DNA of 64,000 nucleotides from Prevotellaceae bacterium UBA1075 (GCA_002316015.1 DCCS01000038.1:95855-159854), one strand, 5' to 3'; shown: positions 44,201 to 52,192, counted from the first letter of the stretch. The notes: a model not told the origin generated them from the letters alone. Numbers and translations are program-made.

Positions 44201-44921
44201 CTCGCATCTCCTCGCGTGTGGCGCGTGTGAGCTGTGCCACCTGCGAGGGTGTGGTCTTCTCGGTGATGATGGGCACGGTGAGGTGTGTGATGTCCCTGCC
44301 CGTGTGTGAATAGGGCTTGGTATCCAAGTTGGGCAAGTACTCGTACATGCGTGCCATGTCCAGGTAGTGCATGGCCCTGAAGGCGTATGCCACACCCAGG
44401 TATTCTTTCTGCCTGTCGCTGGCCTTGCTCTCGTCGATGGCGCCTATCAGGTTGTTGGTGGCAGCGATGGCCTGTTCGTAGAAATTCCAGACCATTTGGG
44501 CTCCGGCACTGTTGGGCCCGACTCTGTTGATCGCCCAGCCTCGGAACCAGTTGTATCCGGTGGAGGGTCTGTACATGTCGGCCGTGAGGATGTCGCGCAC
44601 GTGCATGATGGCGCCGTACCCGAAGGCACAGTGCATGCCCAGCCTTTCGTCATAGTAGTGCATGGCGTTGTTCACGTCCATGAAGTAGCGTTCCACATCG
44701 CCGAAGAAGGTCATCTCCTCGCCCTTGTACACCTGCACTTCACCATCCTGTGTCACTTTCACCTCAACCTCTCCCTCGCTGTTGGCTGTGAAGTTGACCG
44801 AGTCGCCCTCTGCGAGTTCCACTCTCTTGCCGCCCAGGTAGAATCCCAGTCCCTGCGCGCTCACGCTTCCTGCGGTCATTATCATGGCCAGCAGGCATAT
44901 CAGATGTCCTGTCCGCTTCAT
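41238..44921 (-). CDS. SusD/RagB-like protein fused to a long C-terminal region
   Basis: A 1227-aa secreted protein, about twice the size of normal SusD proteins. The N-terminus MKRTGHLICLLAMIMTAGSVSAQG is a type I signal peptide with no Cys for lipidation. A short beta module (about 25-75) precedes a SusD/RagB-like TPR core (about 75-560): AYAFRAMHYLDMARMYEYLPN, LPDLACVYGLQARLSMWVEDY, MRVEEMYFIEAEAKA and IIVAQKRIELWGEGQSFFDYKRL are typical. The C-terminal half (about 560-1227) is beta-rich, ends in a basic Ala/Pro/Lys-rich tail, and matches no family I can name. It starts inside the ATGA overlap with the upstream small gene, so the two are coupled. No susC gene is present. It is probably a surface or exported glycan/ligand-binding protein. 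Confidence 0.8.
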   Translation of the reverse strand: MKRTGHLICLLAMIMTAGSVSAQGLGFYLGGKRVELAEGDSVNFTANSEGEVEVKVTQDGEVQVYKGEEMTFFGDVERYFMDVNNAMHYYDERLGMHCAFGYGAIMHVRDILTADMYRPSTGYNWFRGWAINRVGPNSAGAQMVWNFYEQAIAATNNLIGAIDESKASDRQKEYLGVAYAFRAMHYLDMARMYEYLPNLDTKPYSHTGRDITHLTVPIITEKTTPSQVAQLTRATREEMRDFIQADLDKAATYLAHYQRTSKLLPDLACVYGLQARLSMWVEDYPKAAQLARKAIGQSGATPLTEAEMLDVENGFNSLEPSSWMWGAQPREDDRVVTTGLCNWTSWMSNEQTFGYASFVPLCITPSLVSNMIADDPREKLFKTGPGETVPHLSGIDWDQLPLYASLKFRPYKGCTDNSAIASQSAYPLMRVEEMYFIEAEAKAHSSVSEGMALLDAFMRKYKPGYTSVEGVDAQHAIQIIVAQKRIELWGEGQSFFDYKRLDMGVDRIQDVDAQYIPEDQQLHTIGRPAWMNLSFPNRSNMMYPWNTIGQENPDPSGIYKPGGGTVGFGESYYSVRFNDGIVRELFGLSTPSEYITLRACAMDTAQGIVLQEPFAQVADSTMGYDGSPLSIRLNGTEASIPAQPLGFKVNGNSVTVQSTRNGTFTNGIITFPRNSITLTYGSEVKVVNSQVLTEVRLPDNNPQPGFRIGCDFYAGPYQATVVMKNGKQYLHARVWLSELDELRVACVPPSEADNAMEKLKADSGYGAVAKDTGWVNIPMMDIDGEFTLVAVGMRNGSVFNTYQSYPVKYPDYEGSIHSGQKDEDQDGNTVVKALCYFGPHVEKGYVALVEKYANADEVKQMYEAGTLPSVVQVPLDHTSYYQVVTIPFPKRYAQYKLMSICVAGGKVVSVNNCGENMTKPEQVFEYPERALSATLTGGYRDSTGTFFFRARYDLSDFESAYIALLPDSMLTGNVWEAVYNTRAKTKVTSASQDREFAVGKIDVNARYTLVIAGCDTDGKIVKDVQYPQAELPLWSPLYTTKQQWVQDGNAASEWPLADSTSSCSYTYKNLWSGTGTGLTIGYRKSYGSSQGQFIIKNWGSGTNLTIDYDPETSLCQVKKQWVTEHSKYGDVWVSDVPHYESSAGYDGYPCTYDRKTGTFNLTLIYYVEEGYFGYETETVQVDGFSSEVKAEVIQPAKKAAMPQARAGLTLKTIPITPAKKGLREATR

Positions 44922-45478
44922 TTCACAATAACTTTAAATGACACGTTTCCTGCCTTTACCACAATGGTGCCTGCCTGCCCGCGCAGGGATACGGATGCCT
45001 GCCCGCCGCGGCCTGCCTTGGCCTGTGCGATGACCTTGCCGTCGGTGGATGCCACGGTCACCTGCTCACCCTCGGCCAGTCCGGCCACCTGCAGGATACC
45101 GCCGCGCAGCGAGAATGCGGGGCGGGCTGTGCCGGCATCGGGAACTTCCTCTACCGAGGTGGCGCTTCCGTCATCAAAATAGCCGGTGTAGTCACGCTCC
45201 TCCATGGTGAGCTTGTACTCGGAGGACTCCGACATGAGGATGCTGTAGTAGCAAGTGTAGGTCTCCAACTGGTGCTCGTAGGTACCGTCTGACTGGATGT
45301 CAGCACGCCCGTCGTGGACTTTGAGCACAGGGTTGTCGGACACGAAGAAGCTGTACAGCTCGCTGTCCCCGTACCAGACAACAATCGCCGACTGCCTCTC
45401 CTCTGCCTTGAGGGCAGTGGATGCGACCGCGAGACAGATGGTGGCCACCAGTCCGCATCTTTGTAATTTCTTTGCCAT
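44918..45478 (-). CDS. Small secreted protein with probable type IX sorting tail
   Basis: A 186-aa exported protein. The signal peptide is MAKKLQRCGLVATICLAVAS and cleavage is likely after ALKA. The middle (AIVVWYGDSELYSFFVSDNPVLKVHDG, then EYKLTMEERDYTGYFDD) resembles the short beta module seen at the start of many Prevotella-type surface proteins. The last 65 residues (LRGGILQVAGLAEGEQVTVAS ... GTIVVKAGNVSFKVIVK) look like a type A C-terminal sorting domain of the type IX (Por) secretion system, ending in the usual Lys. It overlaps the SusD-like gene by 4 bp (ATGA), so the pair is co-translated. Confidence 0.72.
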   Translation of the reverse strand: MAKKLQRCGLVATICLAVASTALKAEERQSAIVVWYGDSELYSFFVSDNPVLKVHDGRADIQSDGTYEHQLETYTCYYSILMSESSEYKLTMEERDYTGYFDDGSATSVEEVPDAGTARPAFSLRGGILQVAGLAEGEQVTVASTDGKVIAQAKAGRGGQASVSLRGQAGTIVVKAGNVSFKVIVK

Positions 45479-45590
45479 AGGTTTGTTGCTTTATATGAAT
45501 AGATGTGTGGTTTGCCAGTTCCCTTTGCCTGCTTGTCGTGAGAGGCTGTAATTGCCTGTCGCGCTTTTTGTTCGCATGGATTCTCCCTTG

Positions 45591-45622
45591 CAAAGTAAGC
45601 AAAAGTTGCCCGCTCAGCCAAG
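45591..45622 (-). promoter_or_regulatory. Possible promoter for the small protein/SusD-like pair
   Basis: Minus strand TTGG (45622-45619), a 20-nt spacer and TTACTTTG (45598-45591), each box one base off consensus. The leader to the ATG at 45478 would be about 105 nt. Confidence 0.4.
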
Positions 45623-45641
45623 GGAAATGCTGTCGGATTTG

Positions 45642-45681
45642 TGTCATTCCAACAATAGCACGCATTTTTGTTGGAATGACA
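45642..45681. repeat. 14-bp inverted repeat in the divergent intergenic region
   Basis: TGTCATTCCAACAA (45642-45655) pairs exactly with TTGTTGGAATGACA (45668-45681) around a 12-nt loop. It lies in the 585-bp stretch between the two divergent units 45478 and 46064, where I find no gene. It could be an operator or a small palindromic repeat element. Confidence 0.7.
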
Positions 45682-46022
45682 TATTTTGTGCCGTGCTGGT
45701 GTAGTGCCTGTTTCCCGATGAAATGGGCAAAAATGGTTTGTGTGGCGCTCCGGCAAGGAGGGAGGGCTGTTCGGGGCTGCTGGCTTCGACGTACCTTCAT
45801 CAGCATCTCGCACGTCTTCTGCACTAGGGTGCAGATATGCGTGGTGTGGGGATGTGGCTCACCAATGGGATGATGCGGGGAGAGTCCGGGATGGTGAGGG
45901 CGGGAGCTTGTCCTGGGTACATGTGGCTCGTATTTTCCTCCAGTCCTGCCTTTTCCTGTCCTTTACGTTCACAAGTGTGTCGGTTTTGTGTGGTGGAGTG
46001 AAGCCAATTCGCAGCTACTTCG

Positions 46023-46030
46023 TAACTTTG
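46023..46030 (+). promoter_or_regulatory. -7 element for the DUF5686 gene
   Basis: TAACTTTG fits the consensus exactly and is followed by GC as in most promoters of this window. No TTTG -33 box is at the usual distance. A start near 46037 would exclude the far-upstream ATG at 45740 and supports a start of translation at or after 46064. Confidence 0.5.
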
Positions 46031-46063
46031 CGGTGTCTAAGGAAATCTACGTTACAGGACGCT

Positions 46064-48685
46064 TTGAGACGGATACTCTTAATCGTGTTGCCCCTCTGCC
46101 TGCTTTTTGTGGGCGAGGCGGCGGCGCAGGTGGTGCAGGGCAGGGTGACGGATGCGGCTTCGGGTGAGACGCTCCCCATGGCGCACGTCTATTATGCCGA
46201 CAGGCGAGAGCAGGCCGTGGAGACAGACCTGGAGGGACGCTACAGGATACCTTACAGGCGTGGGACGCTCGTGTTCTCGATGGTGGGGTATGACACCAAG
46301 GCCGTGGAGGTGAGGCGGGCGCAGAGACTGGATGTGCGGTTGCGTGAGAAGTTCGCCGACATGCGGGAGGTGAGGGTGGAGGCCCGCCGCAAGCGTTATA
46401 GCCGCAAGAACAATCCCGCAGTGGAACTGATGCGCAAGGTGATAGCCGCCAAGGGCAGCACAGACCTTCGCGCGCGGGACTACCTGTCCTATAATAAATA
46501 TGAGAAGATGTCGCTCGCGCTCGATGAGGTGACACCCAAGATACTGCAGGACGACCACTTCAAGCGCTTGCCATACCTCAAGGAGCATGTGGACACTTGC
46601 CCCGAAACGGGCAAACTTATCCTGCCGCTCACCGTGGACGAGAAGGCCAGCCGTGTCATCTACCGCAAGAGTCCGCGCCAGGAGAAGACCATCGTGGAGG
46701 GACAGAGGAGCGACGGCATAAGCAAACTGCTCACCAGCGGCAATATCCTCACGGGCATGATGGCCGACTGCTTTACCGATGTGGACCTCTACCATGACCG
46801 GGTGCGGCTGCTGCAATACCCCTTCACCAGCCCCATCAGCTCGGCCTCGGCCCTGTCCTTTTACCGCTATTTTATCGTGGACACACTCATGGTGGAGCGT
46901 GACAAGTGCTACCAGGTGGACTTCACGCCCAACAATCCCCAGGACTTTGGCTTTTCGGGCTCGCTCTTCATCCTGGCCGACTCCACATGGCGGGTGCGGC
47001 GCGCCGAGATAGGCATTCCCAGCCGCTCGGATGTGAACTTCGTGCGTGAGATGCGCCTCGTGCAGGATTTCCAGTCTCTCCCTACGGGTGAGCAGGTGGC
47101 CGCCGACAGCCGTATGCTTGTGCGCATGGCACTCACCTCATGGTTGCAGAAGTTGCAGGTGGAGCGTGTGGTGCATTGCAGCGGGTGGGATTTCTCGCCC
47201 ATAAGCGACCGGGAGTTTGCTTTTCGCGGTGACATACGCCAGGAGTCCTCCTCGCGGATGCGTGGTCAGGACTTCTGGCAAGACGCGCGCCCTGATTCCC
47301 TTACGCGCACCGAGGGCAGTATGGGCAAACTTCTCGGACAACTCTATGCCACGCGGGGATTCAAGCCATTGCTGTGGGTGGGCAAGGCGTTCATCGAGAA
47401 CTATGTGGAGACGAGCGTGCGCCCCGAGCATCCCAGCAAGTTTGACATCGGCCCCGTGAACTCCATGATAGGAGCGAACTTCGTGGAAGGATTCCATCTG
47501 AGGTTCAGCGGGCAGACCACAGCCCACCTCTCCCCGCACTGGTTCCTGCGGGGGAACGTGAAGTATGGCTTCGGCGACGGGCGGTGGAAGGGTATGGGCG
47601 AGGTCACTTACGCCTTCAACCGCAAGGCTTACCTCCCGCACGAGTACCCGGTGAGGAACCTCTCGGTGAGTTATGAGAATGATGTGTCGTCGCCCAGCGA
47701 CAAGTTTCTCGACACCGACCGCGACAATGTCTTCGTGGCTCTCAAGTGGGCTCCCGTCCGGCACATGAACTACTTCGAGCGTTACCAGGCCCACCTGGAC
47801 TGGGAGTGGGAGAATGGCTTGCGCTTCCAGGCACGGCTGCGGCGCGAGTGGAACAGGGGCGCGGGCGACCTTTTCTACCAGCCCCTGAACGGATTGGGTG
47901 TCAATGCCTACGGGCAGCAGGTGCCCACACGATCGGCTTTCTTGAACCTCCGGCGTATAACCTTTTCCGAACTGACTGCGGGTCTTTCCTTCCAGCCCGG
48001 AGCCTCTTATGTCAACACCAAGCAGCGGCGCTTGCCCACCAATATGGACTCGCCTGTGTTCGGACTCACCCACACGGTGGGCATCAAGGGGCTGATGGGC
48101 GGGCAGTATGACTACAACTTCACCGAGGCTTCTGTCTATAAACGCTTTTGGCTGAACTCCTGGGGCAAAATCGACGCGACACTCAAGGGGGGCGTGCAAT
48201 GGAACAGAGTGCCTTACCCCTTCCTCATCATGCCGGCGGCCAACATGAGCTACATCATGAGTGAGAACACGTTCAGCCTGGTGCGCAATATGGAGTTCCC
48301 CAGCGACCGCTATGCCTCCATGATGCTCTCGTGGGACTTGAACGGCAAGGTGTTCAACCGCATCCCGCTACTCAAGCGTCTGAAGTGGCGCGAGTACATA
48401 GGTGTGAACACCCTGTGGGGAATGCTCTCCGACAGGAACAATCCCCAGCTGGAACGTAATGCGGGCGACGCGTGCCTGTTCTATTTCCCTGGCAGGTACG
48501 ATGCCCAGGGCAACTATGACTATGCCTCGCGTGTCATCAATCCGCGCAAGCCATACGTCGAGGTCATTGTGGGCGTGCACAACATCTTCAAATTCTTCCA
48601 TGTGGAATATGTGCGCCGGCTCAACTACATCTATCCAGGCACGCACCGCTGGGGCGTGCGTGGCTGTTTCCGCGCGACATTCTGA
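46064..48685 (+). CDS. DUF5686 outer-membrane protein with carboxypeptidase-regulatory-like domain
   Basis: An envelope protein of about 873 aa. The signal peptide LRRILLIVLPLCLLFVGEAAAQ leads into a carboxypeptidase-regulatory-like (CarboxypepD_reg) domain (about 24-105: VVQGRVTDAASGETLPMAHVYY). The DUF5686 body follows, and a beta-barrel-like second half ends in aromatic-rich strands and a final Phe (GVRGCFRATF), as in outer-membrane barrels. The frame is open to an ATG at 45740, but that N-terminus is poor. I place the start at the TTG at 46064, directly before the signal peptide and after the promoter; this start is uncertain. DUF5686 proteins are TonB-receptor-like in layout, with unknown substrate. 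Confidence 0.8.
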   Translation: MRRILLIVLPLCLLFVGEAAAQVVQGRVTDAASGETLPMAHVYYADRREQAVETDLEGRYRIPYRRGTLVFSMVGYDTKAVEVRRAQRLDVRLREKFADMREVRVEARRKRYSRKNNPAVELMRKVIAAKGSTDLRARDYLSYNKYEKMSLALDEVTPKILQDDHFKRLPYLKEHVDTCPETGKLILPLTVDEKASRVIYRKSPRQEKTIVEGQRSDGISKLLTSGNILTGMMADCFTDVDLYHDRVRLLQYPFTSPISSASALSFYRYFIVDTLMVERDKCYQVDFTPNNPQDFGFSGSLFILADSTWRVRRAEIGIPSRSDVNFVREMRLVQDFQSLPTGEQVAADSRMLVRMALTSWLQKLQVERVVHCSGWDFSPISDREFAFRGDIRQESSSRMRGQDFWQDARPDSLTRTEGSMGKLLGQLYATRGFKPLLWVGKAFIENYVETSVRPEHPSKFDIGPVNSMIGANFVEGFHLRFSGQTTAHLSPHWFLRGNVKYGFGDGRWKGMGEVTYAFNRKAYLPHEYPVRNLSVSYENDVSSPSDKFLDTDRDNVFVALKWAPVRHMNYFERYQAHLDWEWENGLRFQARLRREWNRGAGDLFYQPLNGLGVNAYGQQVPTRSAFLNLRRITFSELTAGLSFQPGASYVNTKQRRLPTNMDSPVFGLTHTVGIKGLMGGQYDYNFTEASVYKRFWLNSWGKIDATLKGGVQWNRVPYPFLIMPAANMSYIMSENTFSLVRNMEFPSDRYASMMLSWDLNGKVFNRIPLLKRLKWREYIGVNTLWGMLSDRNNPQLERNAGDACLFYFPGRYDAQGNYDYASRVINPRKPYVEVIVGVHNIFKFFHVEYVRRLNYIYPGTHRWGVRGCFRATF

Positions 48686-48893
48686 CCGGGCTGTATTGGG
48701 CGGGTGAGAATGTCCAAGGTTGCTTGGTGGTGGGGGGGGGGCTACTTGGGGCGAGGCAATCCGGCTTGTTTGGCAAAGCGTCCGTGATTGACGGATAGGG
48801 TGTCTTGTGCTTCTTGGGAAAATGTCCTAAGACATGTCATCAGTTATCTTAGGGGGCTTTCCTCCCAGGTTCGTGTCCTCCCCCCTGTTCCCG
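48686..48893. other. Convergent intergenic region with a G10 tract
   Basis: Between the stops of the DUF5686 gene and the IspD-like gene. It holds a run of ten G at 48732-48741 and a weak 7-bp hairpin CCTAAGA / TCTTAGG (48826-48853) that may end transcription on the ispD side (ACATTTTCC follows on the minus strand). No gene is seen. Confidence 0.5.
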
Positions 48894-49634
48894 CTAACCT
48901 TGCATTTCAATTTCGGGCGTGAGCAAGGGGGCGTTCTTGAGTGCCTGGTAGATGAGGATGTCCTGGGGGTGGGTAATCTTGAAGTTGAGCGCGTTTCCCT
49001 CGGCAATGTACAGGGGGGAGTGGCCAATCTCGTTGGCCAGGGTGAAGAGGGATTGTGACTGGGTGATGCCCAGCGCGCTGGCTTCCTGCAGCATTTTTGT
49101 CAAGGTTGCCAGCGGAAAGGTTTGGGGTGTCTGCGCGCGCAGCACTCCCTCGCGTGGCAGATAGCCTGTCGAGCTCTTGCCGTCCTTGCTCACGAGAAAA
49201 GCCTCCTGGCTGGGCAGGGCGGTGATGGCGTTGCCGCAGGTCAGGCACACGGCGATGTTGCGGCTGATGATGTCCTGTGTGACGAGCGGGCGCACGGAGT
49301 CGTGTACCAGCACCACGGCAGAGGGGTCGTCCACCAGGCTTTCCAGTCCTGTGATACCGTTGCGCAGGGATTCAAATCCTGTGGAGCCCCCCTCGATGGT
49401 GGAGCGGAACTTCCCCACACCGCCTTCCTTGGCTTCCTCTTCCACCTCCGCTGCCCACTCGCGCGCGCACACTACATATATGTCCTCGATGAGCGGATGA
49501 CGCTGGAAGGCGCGCATCGTGTGCAGCAGCACCGACTCCCCGCCAATCCGCAGAAATTGCTTGGGCAGGGTGGCGTTCATCCTCACCCCACTGCCTCCCG
49601 CAAGCAGCAGTGCTATGTGCCGGTGGTTTCTCAT
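48894..49634 (-). CDS. ispD: IspD/TarI-like cytidylyltransferase
   Basis: A 246-aa nucleotidyltransferase of the IspD family. The N-terminal CTP loop is ALLLAGGSGVRMNATLPKQFL (about residues 7-27), with HDSVRPLV (about 110-117) and THPQDILIYQAL near the end. IspD makes CDP-methylerythritol in the MEP isoprenoid pathway; relatives (TarI and others) make CDP-ribitol or CDP-glycerol-type products. The usual GG-x-x-R-x-x-S block reads GGSTGFESLRNGI here, so the Arg is not conserved. The start at 49634 overlaps the upstream gene stop (ATGA). That neighbour consumes CDP-alcohols, so a role in making a CDP-activated polyol is a real alternative to isoprenoid synthesis. Confidence 0.8.
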   Translation of the reverse strand: MRNHRHIALLLAGGSGVRMNATLPKQFLRIGGESVLLHTMRAFQRHPLIEDIYVVCAREWAAEVEEEAKEGGVGKFRSTIEGGSTGFESLRNGITGLESLVDDPSAVVLVHDSVRPLVTQDIISRNIAVCLTCGNAITALPSQEAFLVSKDGKSSTGYLPREGVLRAQTPQTFPLATLTKMLQEASALGITQSQSLFTLANEIGHSPLYIAEGNALNFKITHPQDILIYQALKNAPLLTPEIEMQG

Positions 49635-50566
49635 TCTGCAGAAAGTTCCTGGTAAAGTCGCGCGCAGAGTGCCTCGTGCCTGCGTCGCATGCGGAATCTC
49701 AGATATTCCAGCACGGTGCATTCAAAGAGTGGCCACACCCAGGGCAGTCCAACCAGCATGGACAGGAAGAGCACGCCCACACGGGTGTCAAAGGTGAGGA
49801 TATTGGTCAGAGGCATCAGGGGCAGGCTTCCGCTACGGAACTCCTGGCGCACTTCCCCGGTCAGCAGGTGGGGTCTCTCCCGCAGCAGACGGTACAGACG
49901 CTGGAACTGTGGAGTCTGCCTCTCCTGTGCGCGCGTGTATCTGACGTAGAAGAAGAGGTACAATTTGTGGAACCAGTCACGCGAGAGCCATCTCATCTCC
50001 TCCATCTCATCCCTTTCCTGCCGGCTGCTGTCCAGTTCGCTTCCCCGTTCTCCAAGCAGAAACCACAGGTGTATGTTTCGGTAATAGTCGGCCAGTGCGC
50101 ACTGGCGGCTGTGGCAGTACAGCCCGGCCCATGCCATCAGTGCCCACACCCACGCGTCCTGCCTGACCCAGGGCAGGAAGCCGTCCCAGGCATGTGTGAG
50201 GCGCAGCGCGATGGCCAGATAGATGCAGAAGAACCACACGTCACCGGCAAAGCCGTCCAGGATGCGCCCTATCAAGGTCTTCTTGCCGGTCATGCGTGCC
50301 AGTTGCCCGTCGGCACAGTCATACCAGTTGGCCCACACCAGCAGCAGCATCCCGATGGCATTCATCTTCACATCGTCAAAGTAAAAAAAGCAGGCCGATG
50401 CCGCCCCGATACCGATGCTCATGAGCGTCACGGCAATAGGATGCACGTTTAGCCTGCGGAAGAGCAAGGCCCACAGATAGCCGGGGGTGCGCGTCACATA
50501 GAGTTCAAACGTCCCCTCGGTGTCGGTTGATTTCATGGTGGCCAGCACTTTGTCTCTCAGTCTCAT
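49631..50566 (-). CDS. CDP-alcohol phosphatidyltransferase family protein
   Basis: A 311-aa membrane enzyme. The family motif D-x2-D-G-x2-A-R-x8-G-x3-D-x3-D is complete: DCADGQLAR followed by GRILDGFAGD (about residues 83-110). Several membrane segments surround it. Such enzymes join an alcohol phosphate to, or transfer a phospho-alcohol from, a CDP-activated partner, making phospholipids or phosphoinositide-like products. The long N-terminal and C-terminal extensions differ from PgsA and PssA. It is the first gene of a two-gene unit with the IspD-like protein (4-bp overlap), which suggests consecutive steps. The actual substrate is not readable from the sequence. Confidence 0.88.
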   Translation of the reverse strand: MRLRDKVLATMKSTDTEGTFELYVTRTPGYLWALLFRRLNVHPIAVTLMSIGIGAASACFFYFDDVKMNAIGMLLLVWANWYDCADGQLARMTGKKTLIGRILDGFAGDVWFFCIYLAIALRLTHAWDGFLPWVRQDAWVWALMAWAGLYCHSRQCALADYYRNIHLWFLLGERGSELDSSRQERDEMEEMRWLSRDWFHKLYLFFYVRYTRAQERQTPQFQRLYRLLRERPHLLTGEVRQEFRSGSLPLMPLTNILTFDTRVGVLFLSMLVGLPWVWPLFECTVLEYLRFRMRRRHEALCARLYQELSAE

Positions 50567-50594
50567 GCCTGTTTGAAGCGTGTAAAAGTCCGTG

Positions 50595-50626
50595 CAAATG
50601 TATGGCTTTATTCCGAAAGGGGCAAG
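50595..50626 (-). promoter_or_regulatory. Promoter of the CDP-alcohol transferase/IspD pair
   Basis: Minus strand TACATTTG (50602-50595), with CTTG (50626-50623) after a 20-nt spacer. The predicted start is about 20 nt before the ATG at 50566. Confidence 0.55.
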
Positions 50627-50682
50627 AGCGCACTCCTGTTTCGCTCATGTGCCGGCTTCCGGTATGCATGGGTGGATGCCTG

Positions 50683-51855
50683 TCAGTGTACCATGCGCCC
50701 CAGCCGAAGTGTCCAGTATAGAAGCGCGATGAGTGCAATCGCGCCTCCGCCCAGCCCAATGTGGGCGATGGTGTCGTGTGTGCAGATGCTTCCGCCGAGG
50801 AAGGCGCCACAGCCTATGCCCAGGTTGAATATCCCCGAGAATATGGACATGGCCACGGCTGTGCTTTCCTCGCTTGTCACCTGTATGATGACCGACTGCA
50901 TGGCCACGTTGTAGGCGGTGGCAGCCATGCCCATCAGGGCAAAGGTGAGCGCAATGGCACACGGACTGAATGCTGCGGGCAAAGTGGCCGCGAGGGTGGT
51001 AGTGAGTACCCCCACCGTGCAGGCGACAAACAGGCGCGGGTTACGGTCATAGCACTTGGCATAGATGAGGCTGCCCAGGAATCCGGCCCCGCCCATGAGC
51101 ATCAGCGTGGCGGTGACCAGGCTGTCGGGCATCTGCGTCACCTGCTTGAGGAATGGCTCTACATAGCTGTAGCACACATAGTAGGCCGTGGCCACAAGCA
51201 AGGTGAACAGATAGAGTCCGCGCAGGGTGCCTTGTGACAGCAGGGTGGGCAGTCTGCGCGGCGAGAAGCCGCCCCGGTTGGGTACTGCAGGCAGAAACAC
51301 GTGTGTGTAGGCCAGTGTGAGAAAAGCAAAACCGCCAATGCTCAAGAAGGTCATTCGCCAACCCAGGTGCAGTCCTATCATTCGCCCCAGGGGCATGCCC
51401 AGCACCATGGCTACCGACGAGCCGGTGACCACCATGCTCAGTGCCAGTGCCTTGTGGTTTGCGGGTGTGATGCGCACGGCCATGGGTGCCACTACCGACC
51501 AGAATATGGCGTGCGTGCAGGCCACGCCTATGCGCGAGGCCATCAGCATGGGATAACTGGTGGAGAGGTATGACACGACCTGGCAGATGGCGAACAGTCC
51601 TATCAGCCAGAGCATAAGACGGCGCAACTCCATGCGCGATACCATAATCATCAGCGGCAGGGACAGGAGTGTCACCACCCATGCATATACCGAGATGAGC
51701 AGCCCCACCGACGCCTCTGTCAGGTGAAAGTCCTCCTTGATGTCGGTGAGCAACCCGATAGGGACAAACTCTGAGGTGTTGAAGATGAAGGCGGCAAAGG
51801 TGAGTCCTGTGAGCGCGAGCCAGTGGCGCGGGGTCATGTGTCCTTCCATAGTCAT
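50683..51855 (-). CDS. MFS transporter, SotB/AraJ-like
   Basis: A 390-aa inner-membrane major facilitator with about 12 hydrophobic segments. The first helix contains FNTSEFVPIGLLTDI, a hallmark of the SotB/AraJ (drug:H+ antiporter 1, sugar efflux) subgroup, and SRMELRRLMLWLIG fits the loop 2-3 region. Likely roles are efflux of sugars or drugs; the substrate is unknown. The start could be 51855 or the ATG at 51849. It is a single-gene unit, separated from the CDP-alcohol operon by 116 bp. Confidence 0.87.
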   Translation of the reverse strand: MTMEGHMTPRHWLALTGLTFAAFIFNTSEFVPIGLLTDIKEDFHLTEASVGLLISVYAWVVTLLSLPLMIMVSRMELRRLMLWLIGLFAICQVVSYLSTSYPMLMASRIGVACTHAIFWSVVAPMAVRITPANHKALALSMVVTGSSVAMVLGMPLGRMIGLHLGWRMTFLSIGGFAFLTLAYTHVFLPAVPNRGGFSPRRLPTLLSQGTLRGLYLFTLLVATAYYVCYSYVEPFLKQVTQMPDSLVTATLMLMGGAGFLGSLIYAKCYDRNPRLFVACTVGVLTTTLAATLPAAFSPCAIALTFALMGMAATAYNVAMQSVIIQVTSEESTAVAMSIFSGIFNLGIGCGAFLGGSICTHDTIAHIGLGGGAIALIALLYWTLRLGRMVH

Positions 51856-51966
51856 GTGTTCTGGGAACCGTTGTATGTTGGCAAATTCCGTTGTCGTGCG
51901 TCTTTCTTCCTCCTTGCCGTGAATTATGCCTGGCTTGGGATGATTGAATGTTGCCGTTTACGGATG

Positions 51967-51974
51967 CAAAGTTA
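51967..51974 (-). promoter_or_regulatory. Probable MFS gene promoter -7 element
   Basis: Minus strand TAACTTTG (51974-51967) is an exact match, giving a leader of about 105 nt. The -33 region is poor. The gene-free stretch 51856-52192 holds this element and the next terminator only. Confidence 0.45.
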
Positions 51975-52134
51975 CGAAGAAATGCTTGTTGGCAGTTGTC
52001 TGCGGGGCGCGAAACTTTATTCCCGGCCAACGTCATGCTCCCGGCTTTTGCCCGTCTTGTCTCGGGATGGGCATGGTTCCCCATGCCGCAAATAAAGGCC
52101 AGACGTGTTGGTCGTGCGTCATTGCGCACAGGCG

Positions 52135-52170
52135 TAAAAAAGCCACCCCGCACAAGGGTGCAGGGTGGCT
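52135..52170 (-). terminator. Terminator of fasciclin-like gene copy 2
   Basis: On the minus strand AGCCACCCTGCAC and GTGCGGGGTGGCT form a 13-bp stem (one T-G pair) with a 4-nt loop, followed by six T. It lies 22 bp after the stop. Confidence 0.9.
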
Positions 52171-52192
52171 GTTGTGGGTTGTGCGTGTCTGC

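Noticed and set aside
41238..44921. An ordinary SusC/SusD polysaccharide utilisation locus
   Set aside because: No SusC, no glycoside hydrolase, no regulator and no lipobox are present around the SusD-like protein.
45740..46063. Long N-terminus of the DUF5686 protein from the ATG at 45740
   Set aside because: It would place about 108 residues of non-family sequence before a clear signal peptide and precedes the -7 element at 46023.
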